Shown piece by piece: positions 9,437 through 18,785 of a stretch of 64,000 nt of DNA (position 1 is the stretch's first letter; each line of letters opens with the position of its first letter). This DNA comes from JAJFJD01 sp965228695 (GTDB taxonomy: Bacteria > Pseudomonadota > Alphaproteobacteria > UBA8366): contig CBDDIB010000002.1 of NCBI GenBank assembly GCA_965228695.1, forward strand, positions 1 through 64,000, read 5' to 3'. The notes beneath the pieces are model-generated. The model worked only from the letters and a program-made list of their open reading frames with translations, was not told where the DNA came from and made no database searches. The position numbers and the translations under genes were made by a program.

Positions 9437-12028
9437 TTACGCCGCCTGGGCGACCTCGCCGTTGATGGTGAGACCGCCGTCACCCGCGGAGACGTGCACG
9501 GTTTCGCCGTCGGCGATCTTACCCGCCAACAAGAGCGAGGCGAGCGGGTTCTGCAACTCCTGCTGGATGACCCGCTTCAACGGGCGCGCTCCGTAGACCG
9601 GGTCGTAGCCCTTGTCACCGAGCCACTCGCGCGCCGCCGCATCGATATCGAGGACGATCTTGCGGTCCGCCAACAGGGCGTCCAACCGCTGCAATTGAAT
9701 GTCCACGATACCAGTCATGTCGTCCCGCGACAGGCGGTGGAACAGAAGCGTCTCGTCGATCCGGTTGATAAACTCGGGCCGGAAGTTGGCCCGCACGACT
9801 TCCATCACCTGATCGCGAACGGCCGAGGAATCCTGCCCGGGTGGCTGGCTGGCTAGGATTTCCGCGCCCATGTTCGACGTCATCACGATCAACACATTGC
9901 GGAAGTCGACCGTCCGGCCCTGACCATCGGTCAGCCGGCCATCGTCCAGGACCTGCAGCAGAACGTTGAACACGTCCGGATGCGCCTTCTCGACTTCGTC
10001 GAACAGCACAACCTGGTAAGGCCGGCGCCGCACCGCTTCGGTGAGCGCACCGCCCTCATCGTAACCGACATAGCCCGGGGGAGCTCCGATCAATCGACTC
10101 ACCGCATGCTTCTCCATGTATTCGGACATGTCGATGCGGACCATCGCCTGGTCGTCGTCGAACATGAAGGCGGCGAGCGCTTTCGTCAGTTCGGTCTTGC
10201 CGACGCCGGTCGGACCCAGGAACAGGAAGGAGCCGATCGGCCGGTTCGGATCCTGCAGACCGGCACGCGCGCGGCGTACCGCATTCGAGATCGAGACGAT
10301 CGCCTCGTTCTGGCCGACCACGCGCTTGCTCAGAGCCTCTTCCATCGCGAGCAGTTTCTCGCGCTCGCCCTGCAGCATCTTGTCGACGGGAATGCCGGTC
10401 CAACGCGACACGATCGCCGCGACATGCTCGTCGGTCACTTCCTCGTCGAGCATGCTGCTGCCGTCGTCCTCGTCATTCTGCGAGAGCCGCTTTTCGAGAT
10501 CGGGAATCGTGCCGTAGCGAAGCTCGGCCGCCCGCTCCAGATTGCCCTCGCGTTCGGCCCGTTCCTGCTCGAGGCGGGCATTCTCCAACTCTTCCTTGAC
10601 CTGCTGCTCGTCCTGCAGCTTGACCTTCTCGGACTGCCATTGGCTGGTCAGCCGCGCGGATTCTGATTCGAGACCTTCCAACTCTTCATCGAGCTTCGAC
10701 AACCGCTCCTTGGAGGCGTCGTCATTTTCTTTCTTAAGCGCCTCGCGCTCGATCTTGAGCTGAATGATCCGGCGGTCGAGTTCGTCGATCTCTTCCGGCT
10801 TGGAATCGACCTCCATCCGCAGGCGGCTGGCCGCCTCGTCGACCAGATCGATCGCCTTGTCGGGCAGGAACCGGTCGGTGATGTAACGGTTGGACAGCGT
10901 CGCCGCCGACACGATGGCGCTGTCGGTGATCCGCACGCCGTGATGCAGTTCGTATTTCTCCTTCAGGCCGCGCAGGATCGAGATCGTATCCTCGGGCGTC
11001 GGCTCCGGCACGAAGACCGGCTGGAACCGGCGGGCCAGCGCCGCGTCCTTTTCGATATGCTTGCGGTATTCGTCGAGCGTCGTCGCGCCGACGCAGTGCA
11101 GTTCACCGCGCGCGAGCGCCGGCTTCAGCATGTTGGACGCATCCATCGCGCCCTCGGCCGCACCGGCGCCGACCAGGGTGTGCAACTCGTCGATGAACAG
11201 GATGACCTGCCCTTCCTGGGCGGAGACTTCCTGCAACACGCCTTTCAGGCGCTCTTCGAATTCGCCACGGAATTTCGCACCGGCGATCAATGCCCCCAAG
11301 TCGAGCACCAGCAGCTTCTTGTCCGCCAGTCCTTCGGGCACGTCGCCGCGGGCGATCCGCTGGGCCAGGCCTTCGACGATCGCCGTCTTACCGACGCCGG
11401 GCTCGCCGATCAGCACCGGATTGTTCTTCGTCCGGCGCGACAGCACCTGCATGGTGCGCCGGATTTCCTCGTCGCGGCCGACCACCGGGTCGATCTTACC
11501 GTCGAGCGCGGCTTGCGTCAGGTCGCGGGTATACTTCTTCAAGGCTTCATACTGGTTCTCGGCGCTGGCGCTATCCGCCGTGCGGCCTTGGCGCAGATCG
11601 TTGATCGCCGCGTTCAGACCTTGCGCAGTGACGCCGGCGTCACCGAGAATTTTCGCGGTGGCCGTCCCGTGAGCAAGCGCCAGCGCCAGCAACAACCGCT
11701 CGGCGGTGACGAAACTGTCGCCGGCGCGTTCGGCCAACTCTTGCGCCTGGTCGAACAGGCGCGCCATCGCCGGGGAAAGATAAATTTGCCCCGCGCCGGA
11801 GCCTTCCACGCTGGGTATTTTTGCAAGCTCGGCTTCGACATCCTGCAACGCTTTCGCAGCATCGCCGCCCGCCGCGCCGATCAATCCGGCGGCGAGACCT
11901 TCCTTGTCGTCCAGCAATACTTTGAGGAGATGTTCCGGCTGAAACTGCTGGTGATTGGACCGCAGCGCCAACGCTTGCGCCGCTTGGACGAAGCCGCGCG
12001 ACCGTTCGGTGTATTTCTCAAATTCCAT
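9437..12028 (-). CDS. clpB: ATP-dependent disaggregase ClpB
   Basis: An 863-residue Hsp100 chaperone that extracts polypeptides from aggregates together with DnaK. Order: Clp N-domain (1-145), AAA1 with Walker A GEPGVGKT and Walker B LFIDELHT, the long coiled-coil middle domain (about 400-520, rich in E/K/R) that distinguishes ClpB from ClpA/ClpC, and AAA2 with GPTGVGKT and the C-terminal D2-small domain. Length is standard. It is preceded by a heat-shock-type promoter at 12122-12149. In many alphaproteobacteria clpB is close to prmC/prfA/DUF4167; here that group lies about 4 kb away with a patatin and a Lon-like gene between. Confidence 0.98.
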   Translation of the reverse strand: MEFEKYTERSRGFVQAAQALALRSNHQQFQPEHLLKVLLDDKEGLAAGLIGAAGGDAAKALQDVEAELAKIPSVEGSGAGQIYLSPAMARLFDQAQELAERAGDSFVTAERLLLALALAHGTATAKILGDAGVTAQGLNAAINDLRQGRTADSASAENQYEALKKYTRDLTQAALDGKIDPVVGRDEEIRRTMQVLSRRTKNNPVLIGEPGVGKTAIVEGLAQRIARGDVPEGLADKKLLVLDLGALIAGAKFRGEFEERLKGVLQEVSAQEGQVILFIDELHTLVGAGAAEGAMDASNMLKPALARGELHCVGATTLDEYRKHIEKDAALARRFQPVFVPEPTPEDTISILRGLKEKYELHHGVRITDSAIVSAATLSNRYITDRFLPDKAIDLVDEAASRLRMEVDSKPEEIDELDRRIIQLKIEREALKKENDDASKERLSKLDEELEGLESESARLTSQWQSEKVKLQDEQQVKEELENARLEQERAEREGNLERAAELRYGTIPDLEKRLSQNDEDDGSSMLDEEVTDEHVAAIVSRWTGIPVDKMLQGEREKLLAMEEALSKRVVGQNEAIVSISNAVRRARAGLQDPNRPIGSFLFLGPTGVGKTELTKALAAFMFDDDQAMVRIDMSEYMEKHAVSRLIGAPPGYVGYDEGGALTEAVRRRPYQVVLFDEVEKAHPDVFNVLLQVLDDGRLTDGQGRTVDFRNVLIVMTSNMGAEILASQPPGQDSSAVRDQVMEVVRANFRPEFINRIDETLLFHRLSRDDMTGIVDIQLQRLDALLADRKIVLDIDAAAREWLGDKGYDPVYGARPLKRVIQQELQNPLASLLLAGKIADGETVHVSAGDGGLTINGEVAQAA

Positions 12029-12121
12029 AGACTTGACCCCTCTGGTGGCCTCCCTCTTCGAGGCAAGGCGATAAAGGTTCGTGAGACATCATATGGACCC
12101 TAAGCGGCATCCACTCACGAT

Positions 12122-12149
12122 ATATGGGCATTCGAAGAGGCCGCTCAAG
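12122..12149 (-). promoter_or_regulatory. Heat-shock (RpoH/sigma-32) promoter of clpB
   Basis: On the minus strand CTTGAGC (12143-12149), 14 nt, then CCCATAT (12122-12128). This is close to the sigma-32 consensus CTTGAAA-N13/15-CCCCATNT and lies about 95 nt upstream of the clpB ATG. Sequence, spacing and gene identity agree; activity is inferred. Confidence 0.8.
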
Positions 12150-12187
12150 ACCCCTTTTATGTCATCGGAAGTTAAATATTTCATGTC

Positions 12188-12237
12188 TTGTTGCAATGCA
12201 GCAAAATCACTAGATTCATTGTTGCAGCGCAGTAAAC
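12188..12237. promoter_or_regulatory. Twin operator-like repeats upstream of the patatin gene
   Basis: Two 19-nt direct repeats, TTGTTGCAATGCAGCAAAA (12188-12206) and TTGTTGCAGCGCAGTAAAC (12219-12237), are spaced 31 bp start to start, about three helical turns. The first has a TTGC/GCAA dyad. They resemble the TGCA-rich sites bound by the polyhydroxybutyrate regulator PhaR in front of phasin genes (general knowledge, not checked). They sit between clpB and the patatin-like gene and end 22 bp before its ATG. Confidence 0.5.
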
Positions 12238-12259
12238 ACATGGATTAGACGCAACCTAC

Positions 12260-13402
12260 ATGCATATATCCGATCCGTTGAACCGCCCCTGGCGATGGGC
12301 GCAACGCCTCCTGTCGACCGGTGACATCTCGTCGGCGCCCGCGGAACGGCCGGCGCCAGCGCCAAAGAAGCAGCACGTCCGGTCGAAACCAGGCAAACCG
12401 GTCGGCCTGGCCCTTCAGGGCGGCGGCGCGCATGGCGCCTTCACCTGGGGTGTGCTGGACCGGTTGCTGGAGGATTCGGGCCTGCGGATCGAAGCGCTCA
12501 GTGGTGCGAGCGCGGGTGCGCTGAATGCGGTGATCGCGGCAAATGGCCTGATCAACGGCGGTCATGAGGCTGCCCGGAATGACTTGTCGCAGTTTTGGCG
12601 CCGGGTCAGCACCCAGGCGATCTTCACCCCGTATCGCACGACCTTCGTCGACCGGATCTTCAACGGCTGGAATCTGGACGGCACCGGACAGCATTTCGGG
12701 CTCGATATGGCGACCCGGCTGATGTCGCCTTATCAATTCAATCCGTTCGACCACAACCCGCTGCGCACCCTGCTCGAACAATCCATCGATTTCGAGCGCC
12801 TGCAGCGAAACCGCCGGATCAAACTCTTCATCGCCGCTACCGAGGTCAGCACCGGTCAGGCGCGCATCTTTCGGACCGCAGAGATCACCGCGGACAGCGT
12901 GTTGGCGTCGGCGGCGCTCCCGGCGATCCATCACGCGGTGGAGATCGACGGCGTCCATTATTGGGACGGCGGATATAGCGCCAATCCGCCCCTGATCCCG
13001 CTGATCGAACACGGTAGCGCGGACGACATCATACTGATCCAGATCGATCCGGCGCAGGAACCGGACCTGCCCGTGACCGCCACGGAAATTCGCAATCGGA
13101 TGGCGCGACTGACATTCTCCGCACCGTTGAACCGGGAATTGGAAACCATCCAATGGATGGCGAAACTGGCACGGCGCACGGTGGCGTCACCCCTCGCCAA
13201 ACGCTTTCTCACCGCCCGACTGCACCGGATCGACGCGGGCGACGCACTCGCGTCCTTGGGGCAGGTCAGCAAACTCAATCCGGAATGGGGCTTGTTGCAG
13301 CATACCTACGATATCGGACGGGAGCGGGCCGATACCTGGCTCGCCGAATACGCCGCGCATGTGGGCAAGCGCGCCAGCTTCGAATACACCCCTACGTCGT
13401 AG
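12260..13402 (+). CDS. Patatin-like phospholipase family protein
   Basis: A 380-residue Ser/Asp-dyad lipid hydrolase. The oxyanion hole GGGAHG begins at about residue 54, the nucleophile elbow GASAG has S84, and the dyad aspartate is D236 in DGGY, so the catalytic set is complete. The extended C-terminal part (about 260-380) matches the organisation of patatin proteins with a DUF3734-like tail. In alphaproteobacteria such genes often accompany 3-hydroxybutyrate dehydrogenase and PHB metabolism (knowledge of the family, not shown here). The N-terminal 45 residues are Pro/Ala-rich and not signal-like. Twin repeats immediately upstream suggest specific regulation. True substrate unknown. Confidence 0.92.
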   Translation: MHISDPLNRPWRWAQRLLSTGDISSAPAERPAPAPKKQHVRSKPGKPVGLALQGGGAHGAFTWGVLDRLLEDSGLRIEALSGASAGALNAVIAANGLINGGHEAARNDLSQFWRRVSTQAIFTPYRTTFVDRIFNGWNLDGTGQHFGLDMATRLMSPYQFNPFDHNPLRTLLEQSIDFERLQRNRRIKLFIAATEVSTGQARIFRTAEITADSVLASAALPAIHHAVEIDGVHYWDGGYSANPPLIPLIEHGSADDIILIQIDPAQEPDLPVTATEIRNRMARLTFSAPLNRELETIQWMAKLARRTVASPLAKRFLTARLHRIDAGDALASLGQVSKLNPEWGLLQHTYDIGRERADTWLAEYAAHVGKRASFEYTPTS

Positions 13403-13404
13403 AT

Positions 13405-15762
13405 TTATGCGCCGGCGGAACGCTCCTTGAGGATGACGTCGAAGGTTTCGAGCTGTTCCATCACGCGGGCATATACCGTACCCGGCTGATAGCTGCCGTC
13501 CGCGCGCTGGCGTCCGGCCTTGATGCCGGTGAACAGCTCGATCGCTTCTTCGATATTCTTGACGCTCCAGATGTGGAAGCGGCCCTTCTCGACCGCCTCG
13601 ACGACCGGATCGCGAAGGATGATGTTCGCCACATTGGTTGCGGGAACGACGACACCCTGGTTGCCGGTCAGGGCGCCGGCATCGGTGCAGGCTCGGAAAA
13701 ATCCTTCGATCTTGAACGCCGCGCCGCCGATGGCTTGCGTCTCGCCGACCTGGTTCACCGAACCGGTGATCGCAAGATCCTGACGCAGCGGAATACCCGA
13801 GAGATCGGAAAGGACAGCCAGCAATTCGGCCATCGACGCGCTGTCGCCCTCGACGCCGCCATAGTTCTGCTCGAACGTGATCGATGAATTGAAGGAAAGC
13901 GGGAAGCGTCGCGCAAAGTGCCCGGCGATGAACCCCTGCAACACCATCACGCCCTTCTGCTGGATCGGCCCGGACATGCTGACATAGCGCTCGATGTTGA
14001 CGACGCCCTCGCGGCCCGGCGTCGCGCGGGCCGTGATTCGGCTGGGGGCGCCATACTGATGATCGCCGAGGTCGCGTACGGTCAACCCGTTGATCTGGCC
14101 CACGGCGGTGCCGCGCGTGTCGATCATCAATGTGCCGTCCGAAATGCTCTCATGCATGCGGTCTTCTATGCGCGCATTGCGGCGGCGGCGCTGCCCCAAC
14201 GCTTCGCCGATCACCGCATTGTCGATGACCTTGGACCCTTTGTTCTCGGCAATCTCCGCCGCCTCGGTCAGCACATCCTCGGTCAACTCGAATTGCGCCG
14301 TGAGCTTCTTGCGATGGCCGGCCCACCGCGCCGCCATCCCCAGCATGCGCTTTACGGCGCTATCGTCGCAGGGAATGCCATGCACTTGTTTAGCCCGATC
14401 ACGAATCAAACCGGCATACACCGAGAGATTCCGCGCAGTCGCATCCATATCGTTGTCGATATCCGCCTTGACCTTGAAATAGGTCTGGAACTCGGGATCA
14501 ACCGAATAAAACGTGTAATACCAGTGCGGCGACCCGACGACGACCACCTTGAGATCGAGCGGAATCGCCTTCGGCCGCGGCGCGCCGGCCACCGGCACCG
14601 CATTCGCCCGGTGGGGTTCATCCACCTGGATTTGGCCGTCCCGCAAGGCGCCTTTCAGAAAGGCCCAACTGCTGGGATGTCGCGCAAGGTCATCGGCGCG
14701 AAGAACGAGAATACCGCCGTTCGCGCGGTGCAGGGCGCCGGCGCGGATCATGCTGAAATCGGTATCCATACCGCCCTGAACGGATCGGTATTCGATCCGC
14801 CCGAAGAGATTTTCGTAGGTCGGATTGGCCTCGAGCACGACGCCCGGCGTCTCGTTGTCGCTGTGATCGACCAGCAGGTTTACGGCATAGCGCCGCTCCG
14901 GAGATTCAGCCGCCGGCATCGGGCTATCCGGTGGACGCGGTAGAAATCCGGCAAGGTTATCGACGATGTCTTCCCGCAGTTCGACAAGCCATCGAGCCAG
15001 GCCGCGATAGCCGGAATATTCCTTCTGCAGCTCATCCAACAGCGCACCGACCGCCGTGTCGGCGACGTGCCGGTTCAACTCGACGAGGCGCTTGGCGAGA
15101 TCGCCCTGCGCGACCGCGGCACGGCGATTGATGTCCTGCAGGCGTTGGGCAATTTCGGTGGCCTTGGCCTCCAGCAATTGGCGCTGTGCCGGCGGCAATG
15201 TATCCAGCGCCGCGGGATTCCCGTCGGGACCGCGGGCCACCACCATGAACCCCTGCGGGGATTGTGCCACATCCAGCCCGACCTGCTGCGCTTCGGCTTG
15301 CAATGCCTCCAGTTCCGCGCGTACTTCGGATTGCGCCTCCTCACCCTGTGCGCGAATTTCATTTTGGTATTCTTCGCCGCCGAAGGCGCCGGCCAACGCT
15401 TCCCGGAGCTGCGGTATCAATGCCGCCATCCGGTCGCGAAAGGCGCGCCCCGCACCTGCGGACAAACGATACGGCTTGGGTCGATGCGTGCGGCGGAAAT
15501 TGTTGAGATAGATCCAATCGTAAGGCCGCGGCATACACGCCAGGTGATCGCTCACGTAATCGAGCGTCGCCGTCATGCGGCCGCTGCGATCCGGTCCCAG
15601 CACAAAAATATTGAAGCCGGAGTCCTTCATGCACAGGCCGAATTCGAGTGCTTCGCGGGCGCGCTTGTGGCTGGAGAGCGCGAAGATATCGCCGGATTTG
15701 CGGTTGCCGGGCTTGAAAGCCGGCCGTGCGACATCTTTCGCCTTGAGAGCCTTTGCGACCAT
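13405..15762 (-). CDS. Lon-like ATP-dependent protease (LonB/YcbZ-type)
   Basis: A 785-residue protein with an N-terminal P-loop-like domain (VLGPDRSGRMT, about 53-63), a long coiled-coil insertion, an AAA-type module, and a C-terminal Lon proteolytic domain. The protease dyad is visible as the serine in EGDSASMAELLA and the lysine in GGAAFKIEGFF. This resembles the AAA_32/Lon_C family (E. coli YcbZ, LonH) rather than canonical LonA, since the LAN domain is missing and the nucleotide-binding site is degenerate (GPDRSGR instead of GxxGxGKT). Substrates are unknown. It converges on the patatin gene and is monocistronic as far as can be seen. Confidence 0.9.
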   Translation of the reverse strand: MVAKALKAKDVARPAFKPGNRKSGDIFALSSHKRAREALEFGLCMKDSGFNIFVLGPDRSGRMTATLDYVSDHLACMPRPYDWIYLNNFRRTHRPKPYRLSAGAGRAFRDRMAALIPQLREALAGAFGGEEYQNEIRAQGEEAQSEVRAELEALQAEAQQVGLDVAQSPQGFMVVARGPDGNPAALDTLPPAQRQLLEAKATEIAQRLQDINRRAAVAQGDLAKRLVELNRHVADTAVGALLDELQKEYSGYRGLARWLVELREDIVDNLAGFLPRPPDSPMPAAESPERRYAVNLLVDHSDNETPGVVLEANPTYENLFGRIEYRSVQGGMDTDFSMIRAGALHRANGGILVLRADDLARHPSSWAFLKGALRDGQIQVDEPHRANAVPVAGAPRPKAIPLDLKVVVVGSPHWYYTFYSVDPEFQTYFKVKADIDNDMDATARNLSVYAGLIRDRAKQVHGIPCDDSAVKRMLGMAARWAGHRKKLTAQFELTEDVLTEAAEIAENKGSKVIDNAVIGEALGQRRRRNARIEDRMHESISDGTLMIDTRGTAVGQINGLTVRDLGDHQYGAPSRITARATPGREGVVNIERYVSMSGPIQQKGVMVLQGFIAGHFARRFPLSFNSSITFEQNYGGVEGDSASMAELLAVLSDLSGIPLRQDLAITGSVNQVGETQAIGGAAFKIEGFFRACTDAGALTGNQGVVVPATNVANIILRDPVVEAVEKGRFHIWSVKNIEEAIELFTGIKAGRQRADGSYQPGTVYARVMEQLETFDVILKERSAGA

Positions 15763-15953
15763 GCTTTACCCCTGCGCGTTGGAAATCCGATGGCGTTAGA
15801 CAAAACGGTCCGAGCGACACGGTCAACCCTACAGCGTCAGGTGGCGCGCGACAAAGTCACACGCCCACGAGCGGTCGAATAGAAGACTGCTTTAAAATCG
15901 ACCTGGTCGCGGCGGATACACCGATGCATCGCCGCACGGTCAAAACCGGTAGC

Positions 15954-16622
15954 TTAGTCGCTCGCGGCGGGTTTCCGGCGGGGGCGCCGTTTGGCCGGTG
16001 CGGGTTTATCGGGGACCGACTGCTCCTCCGGCGCATTATCGGATGCGGCCGCATCGGTCGCTGCCGGCGCGTCGTCCTTCGACGGCTTTGCATCGACCTC
16101 GATCGGACGGTCATCGCCGTTGCCCTTGCCCGGACCGCGTGCGCTCTTCGCGCCGTTGGAGTGGTCCGGCGTGCCGACATCGGTTTCGGCGCCGTTCGCA
16201 CCGTTGGCCCCACCATCGCCGTTCGGCGCCGAGGCGCCGTTGGCGCCATGTGCGTCGTTGCGATTGCCGCGATTGCCCCGACCGCCTTGGCGGCGCTGAC
16301 CATCGTTTTGCCGGTGCCCGTCACCCTGACGCTGTCCGTCATTGGATTGGGCATTCGCAGCCTGCCGCTCGTTCCGCTGCTCCTGATCGATGGAATAGAT
16401 GCGGAAGTAATGTTCGGCATGCTGATAGTAGTTCTCGGCAGCTATTCGGTCGCCGGAGGACGCTGCGTCGCGCGCCAGTCCCAGATATTTTTCGTGTACC
16501 TGGAACGCATTGCCGCGAATCCTGACGCTTGGTCCGTTACTATCGAATGTCTGCTGACGATTTGCGCCCCTACGCCCACCATTCCGGCCGCGCGCGCGCT
16601 TAGAGCCTTGGCCTTGTTTCAT
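15954..16622 (-). CDS. DUF4167 domain protein
   Basis: A 222-residue protein with a conserved N-terminal domain of about 90 residues (VRIRGNAFQVHEKYLGLARD and YYQHAEHYFRI) that defines DUF4167, found almost only in alphaproteobacteria. The N-terminus is highly basic and Gly/Arg-rich, and the rest is low complexity (Gln/Asn/Gly/Asp-rich, ending in a Lys/Arg/Pro tail), which suggests nucleic-acid binding. That is inference. It lies downstream of prmC in the same direction, the conserved place for this gene, but 237 bp separate them. Function unknown. Confidence 0.88.
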   Translation of the reverse strand: MKQGQGSKRARGRNGGRRGANRQQTFDSNGPSVRIRGNAFQVHEKYLGLARDAASSGDRIAAENYYQHAEHYFRIYSIDQEQRNERQAANAQSNDGQRQGDGHRQNDGQRRQGGRGNRGNRNDAHGANGASAPNGDGGANGANGAETDVGTPDHSNGAKSARGPGKGNGDDRPIEVDAKPSKDDAPAATDAAASDNAPEEQSVPDKPAPAKRRPRRKPAASD

Positions 16623-16859
16623 ATTTCCTTACACATCGAAGCTGGTTTCTGCTTCCGCTGAAAAAAGATGACCCTTTTTCAACGCGCCGCAACCCTGCGG
16701 CAGGCCGCTTTCAGCGGGCCTCCCCAAAAGACAAGCTTTCGAAGATTAATTCGACCTCGGATGCTCCTGCCTAGCCCTGCGGGCCCGGTTCAACGAGGTG
16801 CTGACAAGAACCTAGACGGTTCGCTCCGACGTTCCAACCATTTTTTTTGGTTAATGCTT

Positions 16860-17711
16860 TCACGCTATTTGCGCTGCAACGCAGCGATAAACTCCGGCCA
16901 AGTCACGGACCGGGTTGGAAACCGTCATTCCGGCCGTTTCGAGCAACGCCGCCACCGGCTCCCATTGTCCGGCCCCGACTTCCAGGAATACGGAGGCGCC
17001 GGGCTTCAACAAGCGAGGCAGATCGCCGACGATTTCGCGATAGCATTTCAAACCGTCGCCGCCGCCGTCCAAGGCCAATTTCGGCTCGTAGCGCGCGACC
17101 TCGGGTTGGAGGCCGTCGATCTCACCGCTCGCGATATAGGGCGGATTCGACACCACGACATCGAACCGGCCGGACACCGCCGCCGCCCAATCCGACACCA
17201 AGAATCGCGCGCGACCGGCAAGGCTCAACCGTGCGGCGTTATCGCGCGCAACCGCAACGGCGGCGGCAGACCGATCGACGCCGATACCGGTTGCGTCCGG
17301 GCTTTCCGACAGAAGCGCCAGAAGGAGGCACCCGCTTCCGGTTCCCAGATCGAGCATGACCGGGGCGGCCCGCTGTCGCGCCGTCAGGGCCGTCAGCGCC
17401 GCGTCGACGAGCGTTTCGGTTTCCGGCCGGGGAATCAGCGTGTCCGGCGTGACGCGAAACGGCAGGCTCCAGAATTCCCGCCGCCCAAGCAATTGCGCCG
17501 CCGGGACACCTTGGCCGCGCCGGTCGACCAAGGCGCGATAGACACCCGGATCCGGCACGGCGCGCTCGGGATGACCGATGATCGCCGCCTGATCGACATC
17601 CAGCGCATGCGCCAACAACACCCGCGCCTCACGGTGAGGCGATTCGATCCCCGCCGCCTTGAGGCGCGCCGTGCCTTCCGTCAAACACGAGCCAATCGTC
17701 GGCCGGCTCAT
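16860..17711 (-). CDS. prmC: Peptide chain release factor N5-glutamine methyltransferase
   Basis: PrmC/HemK methylates the glutamine of the GGQ motif in release factors using S-adenosylmethionine. The 283-residue protein has the N-terminal helical domain (1-85), the SAM site LDLGTGSGCLLLALL (about 160-174) and the catalytic NPPY motif (VVSNPPYIASGEI). The ATG overlaps the stop of its substrate gene prfA by 4 bp (ATGA), so the two are translationally coupled. Confidence 0.97.
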   Translation of the reverse strand: MSRPTIGSCLTEGTARLKAAGIESPHREARVLLAHALDVDQAAIIGHPERAVPDPGVYRALVDRRGQGVPAAQLLGRREFWSLPFRVTPDTLIPRPETETLVDAALTALTARQRAAPVMLDLGTGSGCLLLALLSESPDATGIGVDRSAAAVAVARDNAARLSLAGRARFLVSDWAAAVSGRFDVVVSNPPYIASGEIDGLQPEVARYEPKLALDGGGDGLKCYREIVGDLPRLLKPGASVFLEVGAGQWEPVAALLETAGMTVSNPVRDLAGVYRCVAAQIA

Positions 17712-18781
17712 TGCAACTCGGCAAGACGCTCTGCGCGGTCCTCGGCGAGCAGGGCGTCGAAGATATCGTCCAGCTCCTCGCCATTCATGATCCGGTCGAG
17801 CTTATGCACCGTGAGATTGATGCGATGGTCGGTCACGCGGCCCTGCGGGTAATTGTAGGTTCGAATGCGTTCGGAGCGGTCGCCCGACCCCACCTGACTG
17901 CGCCGGTTCTCGGACCGCTCATCCTGCTGGCGTTGGCGCTCGGCCTCGTAGAGGCGGGCGCGCAGAACCTTCATCGCCTTCGCCCGGTTCTTATGCTGCG
18001 ATTTTTCGTCCTGGCATTGGACGACGACCCCGGTCGGAATATGGGTAATCCGAATCGCGCTATCGGTCTTGTTCACGTGCTGTCCGCCGGCGCCGGAAGC
18101 GCGGTAGGTATCGATGCGCAAATCCTTCTCGTCGACCGAAACGTCGACATCTTCCGCCTCCGGCAACACCGCCACCGTCGCCGCCGACGTATGGATGCGC
18201 CCGCCGCTTTCCGTGACCGGCACGCGCTGTACGCGGTGCACGCCGGATTCGAACTTGAGCTTGGCGAACACGCCGGCACCGCCGATCGACGCGATAGCCT
18301 CTTTGAATCCGCCGAGCTCCGTATCGTTGACCTCGATCGGCTCGAACCGCCAACCGTGATTCTCCGCATAGCGCTGATACATACGGAACAGATCCGCCGC
18401 AAACAGCGACGCTTCATCGCCGCCGGTGCCGGCCCGCACTTCCAAAATGGCGCTGCGGTCGTCGGCGGCGTCCTTCGGCAACAGCAGGATTTGCACCTCG
18501 CGCTCCAGCGCAGGCAGACTGGCTGCCAACTCGCGATGTTCCTCCTCGGCCATGCTGCGCATTTCCGCATCGGTGTCGGCGTCGCCCATCAATTCTTCCA
18601 GATCGGACAACTCCGACAATATGTCCTGCACCTCGCGCGCCTTCTCCGCGATCGGCGACAGCTCGGCGTATTCCTTGGACAAGGATGCGAAATCGGATGC
18701 GCTTAGGTCTTCCGACGACATCAATGCCGTTAGTTCTTCCTGCCGGGTGATAACCGCCGATAGCTTTTCCGCCATACTCAT
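17708..18781 (-). CDS. prfA: Peptide chain release factor 1
   Basis: RF1 terminates translation at UAA and UAG. The 357-residue protein has the peptidyl-hydrolysis motif GGQ (ASGAGGQHVNKTDSAIR) and, in the decoding domain, PVT in the position of the stop-codon-reading PxT tripeptide (HRVQRVPVTESGGRIHTS), which separates it from RF2 (SPF). Length and N-terminal coiled coil are normal. It lies 4 bp after hemA and overlaps prmC. Confidence 0.98.
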   Translation of the reverse strand: MSMAEKLSAVITRQEELTALMSSEDLSASDFASLSKEYAELSPIAEKAREVQDILSELSDLEELMGDADTDAEMRSMAEEEHRELAASLPALEREVQILLLPKDAADDRSAILEVRAGTGGDEASLFAADLFRMYQRYAENHGWRFEPIEVNDTELGGFKEAIASIGGAGVFAKLKFESGVHRVQRVPVTESGGRIHTSAATVAVLPEAEDVDVSVDEKDLRIDTYRASGAGGQHVNKTDSAIRITHIPTGVVVQCQDEKSQHKNRAKAMKVLRARLYEAERQRQQDERSENRRSQVGSGDRSERIRTYNYPQGRVTDHRINLTVHKLDRIMNGEELDDIFDALLAEDRAERLAELQ

Positions 18782-18785
18782 GGGA

